Source: Arcuatula senhousia
Lineage: Eukaryota > Mollusca > Bivalvia > Mytilida > Mytilidae
Length of the DNA stretch: 64,000 nucleotides
Assembly: GCA_963971305.1 (NCBI GenBank)
Contig: OZ020303.1
Location: 85,537,058-85,601,057 of the forward strand
Direction: 5' to 3'
Positions 38,001-50,000 of this stretch are shown in pieces. The position numbers and the translations under genes were made by a program. The notes under the pieces were generated by a model. That model did not search any database. It saw nothing but the letters and a program-made list of their open reading frames with translations, and had not been told where the DNA came from. How positions within the stretch are numbered: position 1 is the first letter of the stretch; every line of letters starts with the position of its first letter.

Positions 38001-41000
38001 TCTCTCACACACTACAAATATAATCTGAAAGAAGATAAAAGATAATGATTGGCCTCTACCTGATAGTTCTAACAATCTCTCACACACTACATATATAATC
38101 TGAAAGAAGATAAAAGATAATGATTGGCCTCTACCTGATAGTTCTAACAATCTCTCACAAACTACATATATAATCTGAAAGAAGATAAAAGATAATGATT
38201 GGCCTCTACCTGATAGTTCTAACAATCTCTCACACACTACATATATAATCTAAAAGATAAAAGATAATGATTGGCCTCTACCTGATAGTTCTAACAATCT
38301 CTCACACACTACATATATAATCTAAAAGAAGATAAAAGATAATGATTGGCCTCTACCTGATAGTTCTAACAATCTCTCACACACTACATATATAATCTAA
38401 AAGATAAAAGATAATGATTGGCCTCTACCTGATAGTTCTAACAATCTCTCACACACTACATATATAATCTAAAAGAAGATAAAAGATAATGATTGGCCTC
38501 TACCTGATAGTTCTAACAATCTCTCACACACTACATATATAATCTAAAAGAAGATAAAAGATAATGATTGGCCTGTACCTGATAGTTCTAACAATCTCTC
38601 ACACACTACATATATAATCTAAAAGAAGATAAAAGATAATGATTGGCCTCTACCTGATAGCTCTAACAATCTCTCACACACTACATATATAATCTGAAAG
38701 AAGATAAAAGATAATGATTGGCCTCTACCTGATAGTTCTAACAATCTCTCACACACTACATATATAATCTAAAAGAAGTAAAAAGATAATGATTGGCCTC
38801 TACCTGATAGTTCTAACAATCTCTCACATACTACATATATAATCTGAAAGAAGATAAAAGATAATGATTGGCCTCTACCTGATAGTTCTAACAATCTCTC
38901 ACACACTACATATATAATCTAAAAGATAAAAGATAATGATTGGCCTCTACCTGATAGTTTTAACAATCTCTCACACACTACATATATAATCTAAAAGATA
39001 AAAGATAATGATTGGCCTCTACCTGATAGTTCTAACAATCTCTCACATACTACATATATTATCTGAAAGACGATAAAAGATAATGATTGGCCTCTACCTG
39101 ATAGTTCTAACAATCTCTCACATACTACATATATAATCTGAAAGAAGATAAAAGATAATGATTGGCCTCTACCTGATAGTTCTAACAATCTCTCACATAC
39201 AACATATATAATCTGAAAGAAGATAAAAGATAATGATTGGCCTCTACCTGATAGTTCTAACAATCTCTCACACACTACATATATTATCTAAAAGAAGTAA
39301 AAAAAGTAATACAATGATATGTTTCTGTTATAATTCTAGCAACCTCTCTCATACTTCAAACATAATCTAAAAAGTTTATGCCACCGCCGCTACCAGAAAT
39401 AAAAATAACAACAAAGTTCCAGACAGTAAATTTAGCTACGCCTGATGCATGTTTCGTCTATACAAGACTCATCAGAGGCACTCTACCAAAATATTAATAT
39501 GCCAAATACTATATGATTATGAAGACCATAGCACAATAAAACCAAAAAATACCAAACGGGGGAATCAAATTAATACTAAGATGATCAACCTATGTCTGGG
39601 GTAGGAAGAACCTTAGGATTTAGACAATTTTGAAATTTAAACTGATAATTTAAAAAGCTTTGATGTGTTCTCCAACACAAAAGCGGGCTAACCTCTGGGA
39701 ATTAAAACTCCACCAGCAGTGCTAACCTTCACGTGTGTTCGAAATAAAAATAACAACAAAGTTCCAGACAGTAAATTTAGCTACGCCTGAAGCACGTTTC
39801 ATCTATTCAAGACTCATCAAAGTAATACCTATGTCTCGCCTTCTGTGAGTATTTGTGGCAGGCAAGACACAAAATGTGGCCAGTAAAGAATGTCCTGTCT
39901 GTATGCACCACCATGAAACTCATTTAAGGTCAATCTAGATCCTTATCCTTTGAGAAAAGAAGGACATTAAGTCATGGCCATTTGGCAGATGACAGAATGA
40001 CATCTAACTATTAAGAAGAGTCATTGAAAAAATCGATATCTTACACAGGAAAAATAGTAACACATGTATAATTATTGGAAAACTGAAATGACTAAAAAAA
40101 ACAACACTAAGGTCAACCAATATTTACAGTCATAAAAGTGTCAACAAGAGGTCAAGGTCACATGTCATGGTGAAGGTTGCATAGAATATAACCTGATGTA
40201 TAAACATACTAAATACATTGTATCAGATAAATGAGTAACTTCCCTGTTAGACCTTTCATTGGTTTTGAGTACTTTTTCATTTGATCAATACTTTTGGGTT
40301 TTGACCATCCAATATTTTGATTTTTAAATGCTACCGATGAGAGGTTACTCCTTGAAATATGCATATACAGCATACCCAAATTACCCGTTTTATACCTGTT
40401 TTAGTATGTGTATTTTGAAACCACTGGGTTGATAACCTCTGCTGGTGTACCAGAGGTCCCAAAGGGTAATCACAAGCTTAAGAATGGTTTTCACACTTGT
40501 CTGGCACTAATTTAATACTATTTTGTCGTTGAAATATCTGTTTGTTAAATTCAAAATTGTTTAAAACACCAGGTTTCTTTCCTTGTTTTGCACGTGGTCG
40601 ATATCCTAGGTGCTGGATTTGGCTTCCCTGTTAGACCTTTTTTGGTTCAAGTACTAGTTGCTGCTCAATACTTTTGGGTTTTGACCTTCCAATGCTTTTT
40701 TTATCCAATTGCTGCCGATGAGAGGTTACTCCTTGAAATATGCATATACAGCATAACCAAATTACCTGTTTAATACCCATTTTGGTATAAATGTGTATTT
40801 TTAGACTTTTCAAGAAATTCATTTTCCACAAAGGTTCACAGAATTGTTTAAGTGTGAAGATGGGGTCAAGGTTGTATGACATGAGACAGTTGCATAGATT
40901 AGACCATGGCCCCACATGTTTGTAAACTAAATATCTGATGCCTTGGTATTATTCTTTTCAAGTGATTCATTTTCCACAAAAGTCTTACAAAGAAGTTTAT

Positions 41001-44000
41001 GCCATGACAAAAGATTAAAGTTCCCAGAGATGCTGAAGGGTAAAAATGGTGTCAAGGTAACAAGACTTGATGGTAACACCTGCGTAGACCGAAACCCTTT
41101 TATTGATCTTTTCAAGTCATTCATTTTCAACAAAAGTCTTCCAGAGAGTAATACCTACGTCTGGCCTTTTGTGAGTATCCCAATAAACAAGACAAAAATG
41201 ATGCTCTGAATTTTAAAGAATTCCCTTTTTCTTCCACACATTAACGAATTTACATTAAACACTTAGTGTGATTCAGAAACTAGAGATTCACATCAAAAAC
41301 ATGTTAGGTTGATATAAGTAAACAAAGTATAACTAGTTGAAGCAGCCACACTGCGTTACTTTGGTGTTTGATAGTATAAGGGCAAATAATTGAAATAAAC
41401 TATAATAAAATATAATGGGCATTACTAGTACTATCAAATGTATATGTATTAATATAAGACTCTGCCCTGGTAGTGGGAGTGATAGTAATGTAAAAAATTA
41501 TGCATGACAAAGGAATTATGTGCCCTTAGGCTATCTATGCAGCAAAGCCCCTAAGGGCATTATCAAAATTCCGAAACCCTCTGCACAATCTACATCCATA
41601 GTGCAACTACTACATGTACTAAGCAAAGTTTCAGTTCCATATTCCAAATAACCTAGGAGGAAATGCGTGACAAAGGAATAATGTGCCCTTAGGCTACCTA
41701 TTCAGCACAGCCCCTAAGGGCATTATCAAAATTCCAAAACCTTCGACAAAATCAACATCCATAGTACAACTTCTGACCCAAGTTTCGGTTCTTTATTCCA
41801 AATAACCTAGGAGGATTTGCATGATGAAGGAAAAATGTGCCGTTAGGCTACCTATGCAGCCCAGCCCCTAAGGGCATTATCAAAATATCGAAACCTTCTG
41901 CACAATCTACATCCATAGTGCAACTACTGAGCCGAGTTTCAGTTCCATATTCCGAATAACCTGGGAGGAGTTGCGTGACAAAGGAATAATGTTCCCTTAG
42001 GCTACCTATGCAGCCTTGCCCCTAGGGGCATTATCAAAATTCCGAAACCTTCAGCAAAATCTACATCTATAGTACAACTACTGAGCCAAGTTTCAGTTCC
42101 ATATTCCAAATAACCTGGGAGGAGTTGCGTGACAAAGGAATAATGTTCCCTTAGGTTACCTATGCAGCCCAGCCCCTAGAGGCATTATCAAAATTCCAAA
42201 CCTTGGGCACAGTCCCCACCCACAATGCAATCAATGACCCAAGTTTCATCTTTTTACTCAAAGTGGTTACAGAGATTATCCTGGACATCAATGCCATACT
42301 TACTTACGTAGGTACATCGAACAGCAAAACATTATCCCCATGCTTTTGCTAGCGCTGGGATAATAATCAAGGAAATCTTACTATTGTATACCTACCTTTG
42401 GAACATATTTCAGTCTCCTTGCTTCATAACCATGGAGCATGTGCTTTTGTCTGTTCAGGAATTGTTGAAGTGTGAATTCATGGCTATCACTTCCCCTGCA
42501 AAACAAACGTTGATTTTTAATGGAGATCATGACAATAGTAGCTACAACACTGGACTTTACATTCTTCTTCTTCTTTCAATAATTTATTCATGTTATTTGT
42601 TATAACAAACAGCACACATTTTCTCTAAAGAGGATGTGTTCAATAAATTTGTTGAAAACTAAAGTTTTAAAAATAAATTGTAATCTTATTCTACTCTTGT
42701 ATTTTAAAATTACAAATTGCCCATCAATTATTTTTGTATTCCAAACTAATCTATATTATTAAAACAATGAGATGAACTTTCTATAATTTTTCACTTAATA
42801 TACTCTGACTGGCTAAGATAATAACCTAATTTTTCATTGGTCAAAAGCTCGGGCACAGTGCATTGTGACCCCATGAAGTTGTTTGGTACTACATGTACTA
42901 CTAGAAGTCATTCATAATGTGTACATTGAATGTGGAGGAGAGACAAACATCAAATGACATGGGTTGTGCAATTCTGCCATAAAATTTCTAATATTTTTGT
43001 CTCTGAAATTTCCTATTTTTAAATTCAAAATTGTTTAAAACACCAGATTTCTGTCCTTGTAATGCACATGGTCGATATCCTCGGTGCTGGATTTGGCTTC
43101 CTTGTTCGAATGTTTTGGTTTTGAGTACTTTTCGTTTTCAACAGTTTTGGAATTTGACCTTCTTATGTTTTGATTTAAATATTACTCCTTGAAATAATGA
43201 TATACATGTATAGCATATCCAAATCAACTGTTTATACCAGCGTTTCGGTATTTGTAATTCTTAATGTTTTATGATGTTTTATTCCTTAATCAATAGCATG
43301 AGATGAAGTTTCTTTAGCCTATTTCACCTAGACTCATTTTTTCAGGTGTAAATAGCCATGAAAACTTGTTTGCACAGATGTTTCAGTGATGAATGTTTCG
43401 GAGGTTGGAACTCAATCTTAATTTTGAAAATCTTATTTTCGTGTAGATTTTCTGCACAATATTGGTTAAAATCTTTGCCCTCCATTGACTGTAGAACCTC
43501 TCACTAAATCTGTGTTCTTAAATATCTGGATCCGACCCTGTTTTCCTCCTAATTTAAAGCCATGTAATTGGAAGCTTTATCTGTCACTAAAATTGTGTTT
43601 TTTTCAAAATATAGGACGATCAAGTGTTCAATGCGGTATCATGAAATTCAAAAATGTAATTCATATGTGAGTTCAATGGTTGAAGGTATAAAGTGTATTA
43701 AAATCAATTAGTGTGGCCATTAAATTGTATTGTTTTAATATCTATTACAGTTGTTCTAATATCTATTACAGTTGTTCTAATATCTATTACAGTTGTTCTA
43801 ATATCTATTACTGTTCTAATATCTATTACAGTTGTTCTAATATCTATTACAGTTGTTCTAATATCTATTACAGTTGTTCTAATATCTATTTCAGGTTTTT
43901 ATGTTATTTTTCATCATTGATGTTTTTTTTGGGGGGGGAATGGCCCAAAATGCCATGTTGTACATATTTAACGTATTTGTGAGTTTTACTAAAATAAATC

Positions 44001-47000
44001 AAATAATTATTTTTTCAGCGTATTTTGATGTTAAAAACATCCTTTTTATTGTGAATATATGGCCGACTTCATAATTATCTTTTTAGAACTAATAAATCAG
44101 GTTATAATCTTAATTACTTTTGTGTATGTATAGGAACTGTTTTATAAGATACATCTGTTAAGAAGTCACTGATGACATCCCTTAAAACAGACTTTTGACA
44201 CTTTTCTTATGTTTTATCAACTTTCAAGCATAAACATAATATGCAAAGATGATACAACAATGTTTTAGGTACATACTGTATTGCAAAAATGATACGGAAT
44301 GGTTTTAGGTATTGCTCAAATTCTCTGATGACCTGCATTTGACCTCTTGTCTGTATTGCACCATGTCTATAATTAGAAATCAAAACATAAATGGAAAGAT
44401 TCAACACACATTATCATTAAGTTGAATTACAAAAAATATCAAACCACAAAAAAATGTCAGTAAGAAGTGAATAAAAATGATATGATTTGATAAAACTATA
44501 CCCAACTCATCATAAGATCACAGTAGTGTAGAATAAAAAGAAAGATATTGAATATTTAAGAACATTTCTAGTGAGCACAGCTCGTAGTGGGCAGGAAATG
44601 CCTACAGGGAGAGCTCTAGGGCAAGCTCCCGTGAAAAATTTGCCTGATGCTGATATTGATTTTTTTTGGTCCGGATATGCTTCTCACAATTTATACAGGT
44701 TCGATGTGAATTTGAAAATAATTACCAGTTTTGCTAGTGGCCTTCCAAAAATTATCTTTGTAAATATAGAACAAAGAAATGTGTCAAGATGAAAATCATG
44801 CCCCGCTGGCAAATAAAATTAATGACATTTTGAAACATTAAAAAAATCTGTTGTCAGATTCCTATGATTCAGTAAGGCTGTAATTTAGGTCAAAATCAGT
44901 GGGCCGGTGTTAGACATGACAAAAAATATTGCATCATCAATGATACTGACAAATGTATTGCATCATCAATGATACTGACAAATGTATTGCATAATCAATT
45001 ATTATAGTTTCATTGAGACAAACCTTTTAATTATGCCTGACAAATGTATGGCATTATCTGCCTGACAAATGTATGGCATTATCAATTATTATGATTTTAT
45101 TGAGACAACCCTTTTAAGCCTGACAAAGGTATTGTGGCATCAATGATTATTTCAATGGTACACAAAATTTTGTCTTCCTTTACCTGATTTGACACCCCAG
45201 GTTTGCTAAAGCAGGCAGGAACCACTTACTCTTCAGAACACCTGAGTTCACTCTTGTTGACCACAGGCGTTTGGGTCCAGGATTTTATTTTATTATAAAT
45301 AACGTGTATATAAAAATTTTCATCTCGTCTATATACTATTTCCACAAGGCAAGAATGTTTGAAAGTTCTAAAAATAGAACTGACAGAAACTCCCTTTTTT
45401 CTTGTAGAAATATTTTTTACCATAAACAACTAAAACATTCTATAACTCCTTTCAGCTGTAACTTCCTTTAGGAAGCAAAAGTAAAGCATGTCAGTATGTA
45501 TATATCTCACATCGGGTCTTTTTTCCTACGAAGCGAAACAAAAGATCACCACGGACGGAAGTGGCCAAAGATTTTCAAGGGAAACAATATTCCGCCAAAT
45601 AAAAGGACTTTTGAGTGACACTACAGTAAGGTAAAATCTGGGCGAGTTCGAACAAATCATTTGGCGGAAAATGTGGACTCAATTTTATTTGAAATATTTT
45701 TACTGACGAGTTGGTAGTATAATAAAACGTACATACAAACTAGGACTCGATGGGTGTTCCATAAATTTTCAAAAAGACGTTCAAGGATAATAAATACTTG
45801 GTTATTTCATTTCAATGATAAAATTGGAAAAAGTAGAAGAATATTGTCTCCCTTTAAAATTTTAAACTACTTCCGTCCGTGGTGGTTTGTTTGGCTCGCT
45901 TCAGTGGAAAAAAGATTAGATTCAAAGTCATTGCGAATTGTTTCATGATAAATATGTTCCCAATTGTGAGATTAAACTGAAAGGATTTAGAGAATCACCA
46001 ATATTTCATGTAAAACATTTGATTCTATGAGAAAATATGGGGGTTTTCCGCGAGTAAATTTTGTTCTATTTTTAGAACTTTCAAACATTCTTGCCTTGTG
46101 GAAATAGTATATAGACAAGATGAAAATTTTTATATACACATTATTTATAATAAAATAAAATCCTGGACCCAAACGCCTGTGGTTATGACTGTAGTTTGCA
46201 TTGTTGATTTCTGTTCCGTTGATTTTGTGTTTCTTTGTGCTGATATTGTTCCTGTTACCAGTTCTGTTGATGTCCTTTTTCGGACTTTTGACACTCAAAT
46301 GCCCCGTTGGTGCCTCTTTGCTTCTTACAGACCTTTCATGCCTGACAAAGGTATTGCATCATAAATTATTATTATTTTATTGATACAGACCTTTCATGCC
46401 TGACAAAGGTATTGCATCATAAATTATTATTATTTTATTGATACAGACCTTTCATGCCTGACAAAGGTATTGCATCATAAATCATTATTATCTTATTGAT
46501 ACAGACCTTTCATGCCTGACAAAGGTATTGCATCATCAATTATTATTATTTTATTGATACAGACCTTTTATGCCTGACAAAGGTATTGCATCATCAATTA
46601 TTATTATTTTATTGATACAGACCTTTTATGCCTGACAAAGGTATTGCATCATCAATTATTATTATTTTATTGATACAGACCTTTTGGACCTGACAAAATG
46701 TATTGCATCATCAGCACTAATCCTGTTGGTGAAGACCAGATAAGCAGCAATTATAACACCTGTCCTACCTGAAAAAGGGTGTGAAAACAAAGTCTTAAAA
46801 AACATGTATTTGATTCTGTGATCAGAATTGTATTTTGTTGGTGATTCTTTTGATAAATTTTTTCTGCTACTACAAAATCATAAGATCCTAAGCATTCAAG
46901 ATCCAGTTCAGTGATTAATTAGGGGTCATCTAACAACTTCTGGAGACTTTTTTAAAGCTTTTGATACTGAAGAAAGAGGGTTGCTTCCAATTTTCTCTAT

Positions 47001-50000
47001 CTATTATACTTTTTGATTTATAAGCCAAAAACTATGGTCTGACCTCTCTGTTCTATTTTTAGCAACAGTGGCCATGTTTTTTGGTCATCCGTCAGCATTT
47101 GTGCAATTTTGGTAGAGGACATAGCATAGATGTATGTGCGAAGTTTAAAAGCAATCCCTTCAGTAGTTTCAGAGGAAAAGATTTTTACAGAAAAGTTAAC
47201 ATCGTCGACAAAGGACGACAAGTAATGGCAATAGCTCACATGACATTTTGGGTCAGGTGAGATTAAAATTATATGCAGTCACTGGCATATTTATTGATAT
47301 GTGGTCAGTACACTTTTCCTGCTCATATAGACAAATGGCAGTGTAAAGACCAATGTTTTTAAACTAACTGTACCGAGCCCAAAATGGCAACGGATATGAA
47401 GAGACAGACAAACAGAGGATGGACAAGTTAAACTCACCTAGACCACCATGGCAATGGATGGCTACTTGTCCTTGTGTAACAGATTGACAGACAAACAGGA
47501 TGAATCCTATACACCCCCCTAAATACTCACCAAGACCAGCATGGCAATGAATGGCTACTTTTCCTTGAGTAACAGCAAACTGTATAACTTTGACCATATC
47601 TAGAATAGTACTTAATGATGCTACCCCGTAATCATCCCTGTAAAAGGTTATAAAATTGTGAATCAGGCATGAAGCGGGTAACAATCTAATGTAAGGCATT
47701 AAATTACCATCATTTTTCTAATGTAAGGCATTAAATTACCATCACTTTTCTAATGTAAGGCATTGAATTACCATCATTTTTCTAATGTAAGGCATTGAAT
47801 TACCATCACTTTTAAAAACCTGCATTGCCTTTGCACAATTACTATAAAAAGAATCCTGTTAAAAAGTTTAAAAACATAGTCTTCCAATTTCTTTCCATTA
47901 CATTTTTATGCTTTCTTTTCTAAGCAACTTTAAATAAGAATATTGTGCTATTCTGTCCAATTAAATGTCTTGGTCTGAACAACACAAGGGAAGTTTCAAA
48001 TATGCCTAACTTAAAGATTTACCCTTAAATTTAAGAAGGTTTCACACAAAACTTTTTTTTAATTGTACATCATGTCATGAACTACTAAACAATAAAGATA
48101 ATCATAATTATATGCATCTAAATCCATGAGGAAATGATGGCAAATACATGTATGTAGTATTTTATTAAATCACTTTAAGTTCTTTAAACCAGCGTTGAAA
48201 TTTTCTAGTAGTTTTAAAGTGCAGTTCTATGTAAGAATCAGGCAAAATGAAAAATGTTTGAATCATGATTTAAAAGACACACAGTTTTGACAATGCATTG
48301 TCATTCGAAATAGGCTTCTAATGAAGAAACAACCATTAGTTGTCATCTCCAGTGTCAGAGGATGGAGAAAAATTTCTGTAACAAGGATAGGGATTTAGCA
48401 TGGCTTGACACGAGTTATCTCCCTTAGATCCAAATTATGCATTTTAACCAAAATATATCTAAAATTTCTGACACTTTTGAATATTGCCAATGCATTTTTT
48501 GTTACTTTTTAAGCATTTTGAACAGTATTTTGAAATCAAACTTGTGTGTTTTTTAAATCATGATTCACTCATTGCCTGATCCTTACATAGAATAGCACTT
48601 TAACATAGTATAGTATATGAAGATTTTGATTTTCTTATATATTTACTTACCATCCAAAATTGTAAAAATACACTGAAAACAAAACAAATAGTAGATATAA
48701 AAAATACTAATTATTGTGCTGCTATTTCATATCAGTCTTTCCTTAAACTTGATTTAACAACTTTTTCAATTGAGTTTAGATAAAACTAACATGTTTGACA
48801 ATTAAGTGTCTTAAGAGATGAAAAAGGTTAAATATAATTAGGTCAGTAAAGTTGGTGAGTAATGAAGCACCTGTTGTTAGTATTTAATCATTAAGCATAT
48901 CAACATGATCAATTCAGGTAGAAATAAAAATGACAACAAAGTTCCAGACAATAAATTTTGCTACGCCTGACACGCCTTTCGTCTATTCAAGACTCATCAG
49001 AGGCGCTCTACCAAAATATTGAAAATGCCAAACACTGTATGAATATGAAGAGCATAGAACAGTATAACCAAAAATACCAAACTGGGGAACCAAATTATTA
49101 CTAAGATATTCAACCTATGTCTTGGGTAGGGAGAACCTTAGGGTTTAGACAATTTTGAAATTTAGACGGATAATTTAAAGCTTTGATGTATTCTCCAACT
49201 CAAAAGTGTTTAAACTGATCTCACCTGTCCAATAATTACTGATCAAATGGTCAATCAGATCCATTTCATTTTGTACCTGAATTATAGGTTCTTACATAAG
49301 TTCTTGAAAAAGACCAACTGATCTTTCACAAGTGATAGAATTTTTCAGTCTTTTTGCGAGTGGAGCGCAGAAGAACAAGCCAAAAGACCCCAAAAATTCT
49401 ATTACGAGTAAAAGATCATTGTCGGCTTTCCAAGAACATGTGTGAGTTCCTTTTTCTTCTGTAAAAATCTTTTTTTATATACTGAAACCTTAGGGGACTC
49501 CATTATAAAAACCTAAAGTTTTAAATAACATCACATTGCATTGGCCAACACCATCAATCAATATCAGTACTGATGGTTTTTATTGGTTAATTGACCCGTG
49601 TGAGATCGTTGCACGTGCTCGCATCTCAACCTGGTCATTTCACACTGAAGAAATGTAATTACGGATGAACTGATATTCTTTTCATGAGTTATACTACAAC
49701 AAGTGCTTCACTGACCTAATATTAAACCTCATTCTTCTCCTAAGACACCTACTTGGCAAACCTGTTGGTGTCATTTTAATTCAACTGAAAAAAGGTACCA
49801 CTATTCTGAAATTGAGTATAAAATACAAAGAATTTATGTCCTTTGATTTGAGGAATCATAGAGAGAAAGCAAAATGTTAAAGAATCTACCATCAATAACT
49901 GATTATTGCCTACAGATACTGTCCTACACTTATCATATGCCTATATACTATTCATATGCCAGTGGAGGTCTTTTACTTGGCAGCCAGTTCTACTCATAAC

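Larger units (their letters stand above)
39395..39822 (-). repeat. Retrozyme-like tandem dimer (345-bp period) with hammerhead motifs, repeat family B
   Basis: GAAATAAAAATAACAACAAA begins one copy at 39396 and the next at 39741, a 345-bp period. The second copy ends at its hammerhead region. Each copy carries a hammerhead-like motif on the minus strand. A related single copy lies at 48909-49220. Metazoan retrozymes are short tandem repeats with type I hammerheads, which fits, although these copies look partly decayed. Confidence 0.65.
40225..40800 (+). repeat. Retrozyme-like tandem repeat, family C (381-bp period) with hammerhead motifs
   Basis: CCCTGTTAGACCTTT, CAATACTTTTGGGTTTTGAC and GATGAGAGGTTACTCCTTGA occur twice with a 381-bp spacing. 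A third, eroded copy lies at 42995-43255, beginning TTAAATTCAAAATTGTTTAA. Each of the two tandem copies contains a hammerhead-like fold. Confidence 0.6.

Noticed and set aside
26452..39275. Dozens of minus-strand open frames with repeated CERLLELSGRGQSLS
   Set aside because: They are array copies of the start of exon I plus its acceptor, read through the intron; not separate genes.
26230..39297. CRISPR-like array
   Set aside because: The units are contiguous 75-bp tandem repeats without unique spacers, in a eukaryotic intron.
43711..43982. Plus-strand frames with VLISITV repeats
   Set aside because: Product of a 21-bp tandem repeat in an intron of the opposite-strand gene.
45226..46364. Paired open frames with RDENFYIHVIYNKIKSWTQT on both sides
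   Set aside because: They are the two inverted arms of a foldback element.
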